Assembly: GCF_022965805.1 (NCBI RefSeq)
Contig: NC_133105.1
Coordinates: 3,286,001 to 3,350,000, forward strand
Reading direction: 5' to 3'
Source: Primulina eburnea
Taxonomy: Eukaryota > Streptophyta > Magnoliopsida > Lamiales > Gesneriaceae
Length of the DNA stretch: 64,000 nt
A model generated the notes under the pieces. It did not search any database and was not told where the DNA came from. It saw only the letters and a program-made list of their open reading frames with translations. Both the position numbers and the translations under genes were made by a program. Position 1 is the first letter of the stretch. Each line of letters starts with the position of its first letter. This document shows positions 50,088 through 63,397 of this stretch, piece after piece.

Positions 50088-53000
50088 CTACAATTCCGAT
50101 GATTGAATTTCTGAAAGAACGTGAAGAAGTTGGTCAAGGGTAGAAATAAAAAGAAAGGATCAAAATCCACAAGTTCAACATATCATTTGAAGTTTCCCTC
50201 CTTTTTTAACAAGGCTAAATGCCAAGTATCAAAGAACTTGCAAGGGGCCATCTTCTTAGGACATAGGAATAAATAGTGAGGAACAAGTTTTTTACAGAAA
50301 CTCGAAAAATAGAAACATGGTATTCATGACAAGAGAACCAGAACAAAATAGCATGATATTCGAAAAAGGAATAAAGTAGGAAGAAAAAGCAGCACAGACC
50401 ACAGAGAAAGCAAAAAAGAAACACTTACCTTCTCCATATACCTGCTCCAACCGAGTGACTATGTGTTTTCCGTAAGTATATTTCTTCAAAGCAGTAAGAT
50501 GATCTCTTATTACACCAAGCAATAGTTCCCTCTGATCACTGGTGCATTTTTGTAGAATCTTTTGGATGACATAATTAGCATATTGGTCCTTCATCATTAC
50601 CTAAAGAAGTAAAAACATGTGGGAAAATTAGACTCATGCTAGCAACTGCATAGAATTGGGAAAAACAGTAGAATCCTAAAGTGGGAGTTGAACAATGTGA
50701 CTATTTAAGCTTTGATTTTATGCATTGGAAATTTGTGCTTAAAGATCTTAAAAGAAGTCTTAATGGTCATTGCATGATCATTCGATAAGGCTACTTTCAT
50801 TTACAATATGAGAGCAAATTCGGGGTTCTTGTTCTTTTCAGCTAGAAGCAATGATAGCAGGAAGATATAAAATGGTTGAAGTCCAAAACTAGCAAAAATA
50901 CCAGTCAAGTATGTTGAATTAGCTAATGTGAAATACCAGAAATTCTTTAGTATAAACAGCTAGCTCACATCAGTAATTTCGAGCTTTTGATTGGCATACC
51001 AGTATATTATCATTCTTATCACCATGACCAACAATCTCCTTTATCAGCAAGTCCCTTGACACAGAATCGCCATACTCCAAACATTTTTCAACAACATTCG
51101 ATGCAAATTTATGCTGGCTCAGTTGTACTATAGATCCACATAATTTTTCAATGATCTCACTCCGTTCATGACGGATTCCCCTTGCCAGAACATGCTGTCA
51201 ATGGTCAAAATAAAGATCAATATCATAGTAAATGGATGGAATAACCAAACATGAGATGTTTGAGGGCTTATAAGGTGCATCAATCGTACGTTGAACCTTT
51301 TAAAATAACAAATCATAAGCCTTTAGAGTAAGATACAAACCAATAGTCATACTAAGTCCACCATATTTGTAGACGTAGGAACTTTCTAGTATTTGACGTG
51401 TAGATTAAAAAAAATGCTGTTAAAAATAATTTTGAGCTTTTGAAATTAATTGTCATCAGTAAAAAACAAAATTTACTTAGTAATAAGATACAGAATCTCA
51501 TATGTTCAAAAAAGAAAGGACAACCTCGTTGGAGATAATAATAAAATCTATGACATCATATGTTCCAAAAACACCACCTCTAAATTCTCTAGGAGCTTAA
51601 AAAATTAATAAAACAAGCTTTACCAAATAGTCTTGAAGTGTGATTCTATATAGCTAACCTTGGTACTCTAAAAAAACGAACGAACCAAGTAAAAAAATAG
51701 ATGAATAACATGGAAAAGTGTAGGAATTATGCTAAAGCACAAAAACCTGGAGAAGTCAACCTGTGTGACGTAGTTGCCATACTGGTCCTGAGCAAGTGCG
51801 CACACAGAATCCAAAATCTCACTTACTATGAACTGGGTCTGTAACTCATCATGGCAATGCTCCAGTACCCTCTTTAATTAGAAATAAATTTTAAAAATCT
51901 TGAGTATCGTTAATAGAAACAATGTGAAAAAAACTGAAAGGTCAACTAGAGAACCCCATGGGATGAAAATGCAAAATTACCTGAATGACACGGCAACCAT
52001 AAGGATGCATTGAAAGCGTGGCAACATGGCCACGAAAAGAAGAAATAATGAAATGAATATTATCAGCTGGAATACTCTCAATACATTTTTGAATGACATG
52101 GTTTCCGTTTTGATCACGAACACATTTCATGACATGTCCATCAAGCTCTTTGGCGAGCCTCACCTTTTGTGCTAAATCAATTACTTCAAATGCCTACGAC
52201 AGAATTCAAAAAAGAACAAAAATAGCTTTCCAAAAGAGTGAGCAATTAAGAGCATAGCATTCATGGACTCAAGGTAAAATATTCACCTTTTGGATTACAC
52301 GACATCCGTACATCTGCAAACTCAATGGTAAAATTTGACCTTCCAACTGATTTGCAAGGCCTTCTTTTTGGCCCGGGCTACCATATTCAAAAAGCTGTAC
52401 CAAAATAACATGGAAAAATAATCCTCCATGACAACTGATAGACATAAAAAGAAGCATTTATTAATTAGAGACCATACCTTCTGTATAACATAGTTTCCAA
52501 AAACATCTGTCATTAGTTTGGAAGCACGAGGAACAACTTCCTTGAAGACCGATTCTTTCTCTCCAAGACTACAGTGTTCCAACTTCTGCTGAATGAATCT
52601 ACTTCCATGTTGATCAACACTGATGTATCACATATGATCATGAGCCCCTTGGTAATTGATACAGTAAGTAAAGGAAAAATAATGCGATAACTTACCTAAA
52701 TTCGCCAATATGCCCAACTATATCAGCCAGCTCAAATCTTTGACCCTTACCCAATTTCAGCTCTTCGAGAAAAGAATTTGAACTCATACCATTCCAGCTC
52801 TGATGTTGCAGCCCATAAGTTTTGCCGGTGTTGCCATGGAAAGTGTGATAAGTCGTGCTATTTCTCCCCCCAGAAAAATTGGGCCCCATCACAGGTTTTA
52901 TTGAAACAACCGGACTAACAATAGACGAAGGAAATTGCAATCTGCTCCCAATATTAATGCTGTTATAGCCTATACTAGATGAATGTTGAGGTTTCTGGTC

Positions 53001-54784
53001 ATTTGGGAAACCTGTATGATCTGCCCCCTTTTTTAAGTCATGAGAATTCACTTGGCTCACTGCAGCATCATTTCTAGGTGCTTGATGATCAAACTGACCG
53101 TATGCACCATAGGAATTTCGTAAAGGCGGCTGAAAATACTGCATATAATAGGGATCAACAGGAGGAGACTGCATGTTAACTCCAACTTGTCCATAATATT
53201 TTGGTAGATTTTGCGTATCATAAGCATGTGCATTCCCTCTATCTGAAACCCCAGGACTCGGAAAAGAAACACTATCAAAAGCTAGAGGAAAAGTACCCTG
53301 AGAGGGATATCCAGAAAGATATGATGGAAGAAAAGTAGAGTTGATAGTATAGCCACCCATGCTATATTGTGGGGTGAAGTAGCCAGCTGGCCGAATATTC
53401 TGATAAAACGTATTCTGTGGAGTCATGAATGGAGTAGGAGCTGGTGGGGTGTAAAATGGAGGTGTGAATCCAGATGACTGAAGTGTTGGTTGCATCTCTC
53501 CTGTTGAAACATCGGAAGAACCATAGAGAAACTGGTTCGAGCTACCATATGGATGACTTGTTCCAGGATAAATCATTTGAGAGAAAGTGCCCGGAACCAG
53601 AGAAATATTGCTTTCTTGCAGAGCTGCTGCCGATTGCGATGTATAATTTTGGGGAATGGGTTGCTCTTTCTTGTTAAATTTGTTGCGGTTCAAATTCAAA
53701 ATATCACCAACTCCAGCTGTCGAGGAATCGTCCTTTAAATCAACTTTACCATCACTGAAGTCCCGCCCATCTAAAGGAGGGCGAACTACTATGCAGTTTT
53801 CATCGTTAAATGATAAGCTTAAAACACCCCCTGTAAGAGGGTCAGGTTGTGGGATCTGCATCATACGATCTAAACTGGGTGCATCTATACCATCAGATGA
53901 CATGACAACATAATGACTATGCAGTACATGTGAGTGGGCATCAACAACCTTTTCCCCCATAGATCTATGACTGTACTGATCTTGAGAAGGGGATGAAGTT
54001 TGGCCAGAATCTTCCTGCATTGTGACTCTTTTTTGTTACAATTTCAACAGAAGCGTGTAAAAAGGTCAGGAACCTAACAACAGCAAATTGCGAGCTGTTG
54101 TACTGTTAATAACTTAAGTGGTCGTAGAAAAATAATAGATGTTCTTGGAAAAATAAATACTCGAGTCTCAACCACCATTCCTTTGTCTTTACGGAAATTA
54201 AAAAACATTACCTGTGTCGAGTTGAATGAGTCATTCTCGAAACCCAGTGAAGCAGATTTATCAACAGATGCAGATGCACTCCGTTCAGAAGACCTATCAT
54301 CCTCAGATTCTTCCTCATGAGAAGGAAGGGTGTTCCTAGGAATGTTGACATGAGGAATCATGTTACGATCATTGCCAGTAGAACCTCGATGGTGAAATAG
54401 ATGATGACTCTCCGAGCTGAAAGGCCTACTGAATCTTTGATCCAAAATGACATCAGAACCATGGTAAGGAAAAGGCTGATCAGCATCAGTCTCACATTTT
54501 CTATTAGACGGGCCTGGGTTTAAATTAAGATTTGTAGTGGAACTCCTCAGGGTAAAGATACTTTCAATTGCTGCCATAGAACCTTCCATGCTTGGTGGTG
54601 CACTTTCACTCCGGCTCGGTATTATATTCTTTTCAAGGCTTTGAAACTTTCGATCTTTCAAGAACAAACTAAAATCTTCAATGGCCAGCTTTGCAGATGA
54701 TGATGATCCATAACTATTAGACTGCTTACGAGGCCGCCATTTTTCTGTCCCTTCCAATATCCTAATGGGGCTTTCAGTTGCCAT
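50088..54784 (-). CDS. Pumilio (PUF) RNA-binding protein, nine exons
   Basis: PUF proteins bind 3' untranslated regions and repress or destabilise mRNAs in the cytoplasm. Exons on the minus strand: 54784-54212, 54014-52696, 52619-52478, 52394-52287, 52193-51981, 51871-51761, 51194-51000, 50600-50429, 50110-50088, in phase, 951 residues. The first ~610 residues are low-complexity (Ser, Gln, Tyr, Pro-rich). The PUF domain covers about 620-945 with eight repeats. Their recognition cores are GSRFIQQ, NYVIQK, CRVIQK, NHVIQK, CRVIQ, NYVTQ, SNVVEK and NYVIQK. By the PUF code these read, from repeat 8 to repeat 1, U G U A U A U A, the canonical Pumilio element. The protein ends YGEEIQSSEL. It belongs with the large Arabidopsis APUM1-6-type proteins; the exact orthologue is not assigned. 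Confidence 0.93.
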
Positions 54785-57371
54785 GAAACTAAGGATGATT
54801 GTGCTTTATGTGGTCTTATCACTGGCACGGTGCACAAATATCCCCTGAGAACCCTAGAGGTTTCACTTTAATCCATAATCCATATTTAAATTTATGACAA
54901 GAAAGCTGGTTTCAGACAAAAGTATATCATTTAAAAGAAATGATAATGAATATAGTGCACAAGTGCCATAATTCCACGTATGAGACAGAAATATTGATCA
55001 GAAAAACAGTTTCTGATTGCAAAGAAGAGTTTTAGTGCCAAGTTGCCAACTATAAAACAACTAGCAGTGAGCATAGTTTCTCCTATACTATTTATGAAAG
55101 CTCGTACTAACAAGTCTTACTGAAAGGCTTTTTTGGCTTCTTGAGAAACTAACGTATCCTGAATCCAGAAAAATCATTTAGTTCAACTCTCTTAGAGCAT
55201 TCACTCACCTTCCTATGCCGGTACAAATTGCCAGCGGCTGAACAGAGGTATTGAGTTACAGCAAGTTATTCTTCCACGTGTTTTGGAGATAGTATGGTCT
55301 TATTAAAGCAAATACTCCTTGCAAGAACATCGATTTCAATAAATAGATTCAGAATATTTTTGGAAAAATTACCGCCCCCGCATTAAATGTCACCCGCATA
55401 TTAATTTATATCAGCGAAAAAAAAGGCTAAATGCATGCATCCACTATCCATAACAAATTATAGCAACGGGTAAATTTCAGATAGCCAGTATCTGTTAGGT
55501 CAAAGGCTCTCATAACATGCAAACTGAACTAGTTCGAGGATAACTTTTTGCGCATGAGAAAGGAGCTTTATAAACAATTACAAGTCCTTACTAAATATAA
55601 TTGATACTTTAAAATCGATTAAATATTGCATAAAATATTTCATTCATACTTTAATCAGACGAAGAGCATCTCTAGTAGTCTCGTTCCATCTGCTGCTTAT
55701 ATGGCATACAACAATTACCTCGCCAATCTACTTTATTTTTCCTATCAAACAAGTGTTGGATAAATCAAAACGAAACATCTTTCGAATCGAATTTTAGACA
55801 CCATAAACAGCTGGCTATCTCTGTCAAATTTAAACATTACCACTTGGTTGACTACAGTAATTCACACTCGATCGGAAAAAAAATTTTCAGGGTGTTTTGT
55901 TCTTAAATAGTACAAACTTTCATGGCACCGAAATGAAAATTCTATCCCAATCCTACTTAGCAAAGCAAGAAACCAAAATCACCTAGACAAAAAAAATGTA
56001 ATCACCAAAAATTATACACACAAATAAAGTCAACTATAAAGCAAACCAAACCATGAAACCACAGACATGGTAAAAAAAAAAAGATTCAATCTTTTGAGCT
56101 TTCCGCCAAAAAAAATAGCATATTAAAGACATTTCTTTTAAAACCCTAATCAAAGTAACATTAAAAAATCAAACTTCACAGAAGAAGTCAAGAAATTCAA
56201 TCAAGATTCTAACCCAGAAAAATCTGTTACATAGCAGAGTTCACAGTTCAAACCTTTGATTCTCTTTCAAAGACAGAGAGGGAGAAGAGAGAACCTTGGG
56301 AGGTTTGCGGGGTTTGACAAGCGAAGCAAAGCTTATACTGTAGACAAATACATTGGGTGGGTTTGGCTTAAAATATTCAAAATTTGCTAGTTCCAGAGGA
56401 GGTTGATTCTTGGCTTTTAATTTGTGAGATATGGAATGTACATACATTAGCAACATAGATACTTTAAATTGTACGAGAAGTTTGTCTGCTATTGTGCACA
56501 CCTCACACGCTTGCTGCAATAAATATGCGCACGCACACACCCACACACACATATACATAATCCCGTGTTGTCTAAATCTATATATCAAACATGAATAGAA
56601 ATTATGTGTTTACTTGACAGTAGCGGTTATTCACGATGAACATAAAATGTGCAAATGTGACATGAAAACATAAACTTCAAGTAAACTGATATTGGCAGAA
56701 CAATTCTCTCTTGGCAATACAAGCTTGCTTGTACAACGGTGTAACGACATAGTCTGTATTAAATTGACTTTACTACTTTGTGTAATAAAATTAATATGTA
56801 TGTAACAATTATTAGTATTGATCGTTTTGTACTAATGAGTTTATGGCTTAACCAAAAGTCATTATTCACAACAAAAGTAATTCACTGGATGGGTTTTCTC
56901 ATATCTCCGTCGGCCCTTTTTTTTAATTTATCCGAGGTTTTAAAATTTCTATTGAAACTATATTAAAGACACAAGCATGAAATTAGATATGACTGAAAAT
57001 TTTATTATTATTTAGAATTCGAAGTGAATTTTTTTATACGAAACCATGCAGTCACGCTTGTGTTGTCATTTCTAGTAGTCCGTGTGTCAATTTGATCATT
57101 ATCATATATGCATACCTTGTCTTTCAATCAATTATAAATAAGATTATGTTAGTAAATCTAACTAATTAAGGGGAAAAAATTGAATCATATCTTCGTCTTG
57201 ATTGATAAAAAGAGGTAGGATTATTTATTATTATTATTATTATTGATTGACGGCATGTTTCCAGTTAATGAGATCCTACCTATGATTCAGTGTCTTCTGC
57301 AACAATCCGTCCAATCCTATGTAAATCCAACAGATTTAGAATTGTGTTCACATGCCCATGATTTGAATTTA
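54785..57371. other. 5' flank of the Pumilio gene and intergenic DNA
   Basis: No coding gene is supported. The minus-strand DNA just upstream of 54784 probably holds the Pumilio 5' leader, possibly with introns, and a purine-rich patch at 56262-56320 could be its first exon. From about 56600 the DNA is AT-rich with nothing recognisable apart from a short (tta)n run near 57220-57245. Confidence 0.4.
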
Positions 57372-58721
57372 ATGGAGGATGACAGAGGAGGCAGGGAGAA
57401 GCTGACGCTGGTGGCGAGGAATCCCAGTTTCGGGATGCCCACTGCGTGCCCGGCATGTCTGCCCGTTTACATTTTTCTTACATTTGCACAAATCCCATTT
57501 ATGAATGCTGCCTAAATCATTATTTTTTATACAGGCCAACGAGTTTGGATGCATTTTTCCTTGGGCATGTTCATTTTACGGTCCATGCATTACCCGTGAG
57601 TGCTAGTAACTTTATTCTATGTATTTTTTGTTTTTTTATGTCGTCTGTTTTTGTCTTGTTAATGCATTTTATGTTTTTATTTTGATTTGACTTCAAAATT
57701 TAATGCAAAATGAAGTCTTGAAGTGTTCAAAGAGAATATCTTTTATCTTATCGTTCCTGTCCTGTAGGAATCATCGGTTCTAAGAAGCAAGCTCTTGGAT
57801 CACGCTAACCTCATGAATTATGCTGAGAATCTTAAGATGTGGTATTTAGATGCCAGTTCATCTTCTTCATCCATTCCCCAGGGAGATCCCTCTTCTTCTT
57901 CTAAGCAAAAGCCTTCATATTGGAGTGAGTCATCATCACCTATGTTGCTACTGGTCCTGCAATTATGCATTAGATCTTTCAAAACATAAAGACATGTTAC
58001 GGCATCACATGTATTATGGCATTCGAGATTATACTAAAGAGTGTCCGCAGAATGTTTTGTAAGAGTTGAACACTTGATTTAAGACTTGGATTTTGGATTC
58101 TAATCACCTCATTTGTGATTGCATTAACAAAATTAATTTTAAAAATTACTAAAGCAACCGTATTAACAAGTTTTTGGGGAATTGCTCCCAATCATGATAA
58201 TTGTGGATAAATAATCTTTGACGAGTAATCTGTTCCACCCTGATTTAATAGAATTTTGTACTTAAAAGTGCAGTTTTGGCATTTAGATCTTGCTTGCTTG
58301 ACTACACTGCTCTAAGATGCTTCATGGACTCCTGGATTTTGACAGTTAGAGATCATTCTTCAAAAAATCTTTGGAATTCGTATGGCCAATTTTTTGAAGT
58401 GGATCAAAGTAGTAATTTGAATTGCATTTCTTTTAATGAACTTTCTCTACTTCGGCTGCCAATGCTATGTATTTTTCTGCATTTGGCTTTCATATGTGCC
58501 TTAAGGTAAAATTATTCTTCTTTACAAAGACTTTAGGTTCAAAACCAAAGACCAAACCTAAGAAGGGAAAGACGGTGGAAGAGAAGAAGCTCAGGAGAAG
58601 GGCTAAATATTTCCTGGCTACTCAACTCGTTGCGATTTTAGTTTTCCTGTCCATCTTTGGAGGACATGATGATTCTGAAATAGAGCTTGAAAACGACAAT
58701 GATGGGTTGCACTCTGACTAG
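57372..58721 (+). pseudogene. METAXIN copy with the central exons deleted
   Basis: Metaxin is a mitochondrial outer-membrane protein of the import and sorting machinery with two GST-like domains and a C-terminal anchor. Retained pieces: an N-terminal exon at 57372-57512 (MEDDRGGREKLTLVARNPSF, then GMPTACPACLPVYIFLTFAQ), then 57535-57595 (PTSLDAFFLGHVHFTVHALP), 57768-57924 (ESSVLRSKLLDHANLMNYAE and a Ser-rich stretch) and 58537-58721 (SKPKTKPKKGKTVEEKKLRR, then a membrane segment FLATQLVAILVFLSIFGG and an acidic tail). Splice sites and phase are intact between the last three exons. The block between LTFAQ and RPTSLDAF, roughly half of the protein, is missing, and the first exon runs into TAA at 57513. 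The truncated locus could still be transcribed. Confidence 0.75.
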
Positions 58722-59125
58722 AAATATACTCACCGTTGACCAATTTGCGAGGTTAAATGAGTCCTTGTAATCTTGTTCCTGTTTCCATTGCATGTGAACT
58801 TTTGAGATCTGCATTCATACAATGAAGAGACTTAGAATTTAACCACCGAGAGATGGTAGCTTTTCAAATTTTAGCTGTGGATTTTTTCTTCTGCCTGTAC
58901 GCGGTCACTGGATCAAGAATTGCATTTGCCATTTTGGGTTACTGCAGTTTTACTGATAAGCGATTAATTAACTATTCAACTGAAATTGAGGATGGGACCC
59001 ATATGTAACAGAAATTCACATTTTTCCTCTTAAGAAACCAGAATAAAGTATAAGATAAATGTCATCTACTTCTCCACTTCTACACAAGAAAATTTATAAT
59101 TTACATAGGTTTCTAACTAAACTAC

Positions 59126-62100
59126 CTACCAAAAACCAACTATTTTGCAATCCTTCGTGTACCCTATGATCTGCATAGAGTCTTCCCATTTCTTCACCAA
59201 ATCCGCATATCCCTCAGCAGAACTAACAGCAAACTCTGTTAAAGAACTCACAGAAACTGACATTCCAGCACACACCACTCTTATGGCAACCTCAGCCATT
59301 TTTTCTGTCGTCTTAACTTCATCTTCAAAATGATCTGCCTCCACCATCTCCATTTTGTTCCCCACAAACTCCCCTCGAAACCTCCTCGATCCACCTGAGT
59401 TTTTACCTGAATTTTCCTTCATCTGTTGTGCATATAACGAGCCAACCCCTGCTGCAAAAAAGTCAGGTCCATCGAGCACGAGTACTTCATGGACCACATC
59501 TAGTAATTTCGACCATTGGATGCAGGTTCTGAATATTGGTGGGGCAGATGATAAGGATTCTTGAGGGGGGAATGGTTGTTTCGATGAGTCAGGATCTGCT
59601 CCAGTGCAACGTAGGAGCCAGGATGTGAGTGCATGGACATATGATCAGTTGAGAAACAATCCATGAGCTAAAGCAGTATCGCCAGTTTCTGAGCTCAGTT
59701 TCGAGGTTAGCTGCTGAACAGGCTGGCTTGTGTGGTTCGGAGGGTGACATTATTGTATTTTTTTTTGCTCTCGAAAGCTTTGAAAGGCGTTCCAGCTAGT
59801 AAAATTTTGGCTTCATCTAGTGTACGTTTCTGCAGCTGATGGCATTCGGCCATCATCTCCCACATCCTTGCTACCTGTAAGGATTAGTCTGATCTATATA
59901 AGCAGTCAAATCAAATAACAATGACTTTAACCTTAGAAGGGTTGTAAAACTTTCGATTAAAAGAACTATCTAGTGACGATAGATAAAACCTTAAAAATTT
60001 TCTTTTTCTTGGGTGGAGTGGAGTGGAGTGTCTTTCCAGAACAACATAATCAAGAGGAATAATTAAGAGGAGAAAAATCTTTAATTTTGAACGATCACTA
60101 TGTTTAAACGCATAACTAAATAGAAACTCAAGACGTTGAATGTTTATGGGATATAAGAAAATGGAAATTTTTTTCTTTTTCCAACTTACCCTTGCACTAA
60201 TTCTAATATCTGAGGCTCAAGCTCTTCATCCCTTCAAGCTTCAATTCTCTTTGAGATAGCTTCAACTGAATGTATTGAAACTTTTATTTGAGTGTGCAAA
60301 TTTCTAATGCCAGCTCGTGTTTATCTACAAAAGAAGGGTCTTCTCCCTTCATATCTTGATTCCTGAGCTGTGCACACTTCTTTTCAAATGCTAGTCGAAC
60401 GCATTCACCAACCTGTTTGGATTCAAACAGAACAGCTAAAGGACTTGATATCAAAGGATTCAACAATATTTAGTGAACTGTTGATCATTCATGGTATCCA
60501 TAACAGAGGACGTATATCACCAGATTCGGGAACATACTCTTTAACTTCTTGGTAAAGTTTCTTTTCCCAAGCATATAATCTATCGAGGGTGGATTGACTC
60601 CCGTATAACATGCAAGATTCCTCAGAATAGTTGCTGCTACTTTCAGAGGCTTCATTCTTACTTGAAATAGTGGCTAAAAATCATGATGACGATGAACGAG
60701 ATGAAGCTGACCTAAATAAAACTACCGGATTCAACATTTTCAATGCTGCAAAACAAATGAGAGATAATATAAATAAAAAGTCGAGGATTGTTGAATCATA
60801 CAAGCTTGATGTTACTGATTGAAGAGCATTCAAGCAAGAAAACTAAAAGGGCTTTGATATCCATTACCGAAACGTTTAACCTTACGGAATTTCAAAAGCC
60901 AAAGGGGCTGATTTAGGTATTTGGGATAGGGTCGCAATATAGGATGATGAAAGGGATTTTGGGAAGGGCAACACTGAGAATTTTAGAAAGGATTCTCTTA
61001 AAATTTCAGAATTCGGTCAGACTAAACCTGTGAGATCATTTGTTGATGACGTGTATTGAGCCTGGCTGGCCTCCAAAATGAAAGACACCTCCTTAGCTGC
61101 ATTACAGGCTGCCGTAAACTGTTCGTCAAGATCCTTCATAACTTCAGCCATACTTGTTGGTCTTTTGTTAACATAAACAGTAAATCCAGGCATTTCTTGT
61201 TTTGATCCACCACCATCAACAACAGTGGTTTCTTGGCTACTAGCACGGTCAACATTTTGAGTATTTTCTACTTCCATGCTTTGATATTCCAGGGATTGTG
61301 GTCCTCGAATATTCTTCTTTACTTCCGGTTCATCTGTATCACTGTCATCATCTATATCCTCATTACTGTCATCATCTTCAATAACCACTTCCTCTCTATC
61401 AAAACCCGTACCAACCTTACCCCACCCATGTTTCATATCAACTCTATCATCAATCTCCTCTTGTTCGGTTTCCTCTTCTAATTCAGGTATACCTTCCTCT
61501 TCCCTGACTTGTCGTAGCCCATCATTTTCATCATCAAGAAATGTCCAATCAAGGCCAATTCTCGAGGGGTAGCCGTAGTAATCTAATGAAGAAAAGGGGT
61601 TCCAGAAGAAATCCAATTGGGGTGTTTGAGGTGATGGAGGATAGTTAGGCCGATTGTTCGGAGAGTAATGGAAAAATGAAGAATTCATGGGAGAGTATTG
61701 CATTTGAAAAATGCTGTCCATTCCAAACCTATGAACAGAGGAGTAAGCTTCAACTCTGAAAATTTCAGAATTCTGAGGGAGGCTCTCCTCAACAGAAATA
61801 GAAGGATTTCCACTAGGCCGGTAGTAGTTGATTCTGTAAGACTTGTTTGATTCAGGTTTAAAGGGTGTTATCGAGATGAAACCAGGGCTTTTCTTCGTTA
61901 CAGTAGTGTTATAAGGTGGTGTTGTGAACGAGTCTAACAGAAACTCACGAGGCTCGTCTACCTCAATATATTCGCGAAGTGCAACAGAAACTCTTTTCAT
62001 GGACTGCATATATGCAATGTGGCCCAAAGCAAATTTCAATCTTTGCTCAACTGCTTGTTTGATGAACTTCTTCCGATCTTTACAGAGCTGGACAGCCTCT

Positions 62101-62132
62101 TCATCGTCCAACTTGGAAATAGAACATCCCAT
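59126..62132 (-). pseudogene. DUF630/DUF632 (ROLLING AND ERECT LEAF 2-type) gene, 3' half broken
   Basis: The family comprises plant membrane-associated proteins with an N-terminal DUF630 and a C-terminal DUF632. Exon 1 (62132-61028) is open and encodes MGCSISKLDDEEAVQLCKDR, with a myristoylation/palmitoylation-type MGC start, followed by a Pro-rich and an acidic middle and VMKDLDEQFTAACNAAKEVS, the DUF632 start. Exon 2 (60745 to about 60538) has TGA where relatives have Arg (SSSS-stop-FLATISS), then STLDRLYAWEKKLYQEV. Exon 3 (60412-60190) loses one base after FVDK and has a further TGA. Exon 4 (59874-59126) has frame changes at a T9 run (59758-59766, plus strand) and near 59649, before DFFAAGVGSLYAQQ and AEVAIRVVCAGMS. 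A truncated N-terminal product of about 400 residues is still possible. Confidence 0.8.
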
Positions 62133-62783
62133 ATTCTTCAATTTTTTTGGCTCTCGATTCTGTATGTGGCTTCTAGGAATTTTTCAGGCATGAATCAAAA
62201 TGAAAATAACATTCAAGGAGCTTTCTTGTTGTCCCCACTAGATTCATAAAGAAGTCTTGTGTCTATGAAAGAGAAAATCATTGATATTCGTTAGCGCATA
62301 AAGCCAAACATTAGAACACGAAAATTTCTTATTTTGATCTCAAGTCAATAGAAGACTCAAAGTGACATAATAAAAAAGCATCAATCATCTTCACCTTTAA
62401 CTTACTCACAATAAAAACATCAGCTTTCGAATATACAGACAGGTAAACATTCTTGTGCTCAGATTGTAAAAATTCCAAGATATTCTACTGCCAAACAAGA
62501 GCAGGGAAACAAACTTAGAAGGGAAAATCTCAGAAAAGTTGACCATAAATTCCAAATTTTTCGGCTTTCCCCAGCAAGAAGCTAGAAACTATTGAGTAAT
62601 TAAAATGGAAACTTCAATTTGTATTTAGCCACCTTGATAGGATGGAAAGAAGAAAGTTGGGCAACTGTTAGACCATTAGAGTGCATGTTGAATTAAAACA
62701 AAAATAGAAAAAGGATTTAATTATAAATTCCTAGGTGAAATCTTATCAAAAAAGCTGGAAGGCGACACAGTGAAAAATAGAAG
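62133..62783. other. 5' flank of the DUF630/632 locus
   Basis: AT-rich DNA on the upstream side of the minus-strand gene. No coding region or recognisable element is seen; it probably includes the former promoter and leader. Confidence 0.4.
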
Positions 62784-63123
62784 ACAAAAACTTGTATGAG
62801 ATGGTCTCATACTCTCACGGGTAGTATTTTGTGATATGAATCTCTTATTTGGATCATCCGTGAAAAAATATTACTTTTTATGTTAAGAATATTACTTTTT
62901 ATTGTGAATCAATGTTTTCAAAACCGGACCGGACCGGACCGGCCGGTTGGACCGGTTCAACCGCGAACCGGTCTCCAGACCGGTCCGGACATAAATAAAA
63001 ACCCGGAAAACAGGTTTAACCGGAAAAAACCGGTTAAAACCCGGTTCAACCGGGAAAACCGGAAACCGGCCGGTCTTCAGGAACCGGCCGGGTCTGTGAA
63101 ATTATAAAAAAATTGCCCAGAGA

Positions 63124-63205
63124 TCGGCGACGGTTATTTCAAAATCCGTCGCTATATAGCAACGGTTAAGAATAACCGTCGCTAAATAGCGACGGTTTTA
63201 CTAAC
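63124..63205. repeat. gcgacggtt palindrome cluster within the hAT-like element
   Basis: Alternating gcgacggtt and aaccgtcgct motifs can pair as tandem hairpins. The same motif set occurs at 42398-42530 in another repeat. Confidence 0.6.
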
Positions 63206-63397
63206 ACTTTTTTTTATAAGAAACTTGATGTTTACTACTTTTTTTATAATTAATCTTGATGTTTACTTGGACACTTAAACTTGGTCATCACTATTTGGTT
63301 ACTTTTTTTAATAAGAAACTTGATGTTTACTACTTTTTTTATAATTAATCTTGATGTTTACTTGGGCACTTAAACTTGGTCATCACTATTTGGTTAC
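63206..63397 (+). repeat. two tandem copies of a ~94-bp unit
   Basis: Each unit reads ataagaaacttgatgttta, then ctactttttttataattaa, then gacacttaaacttggtcatc and actatttggttac, with very few differences between copies. Confidence 0.85.
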
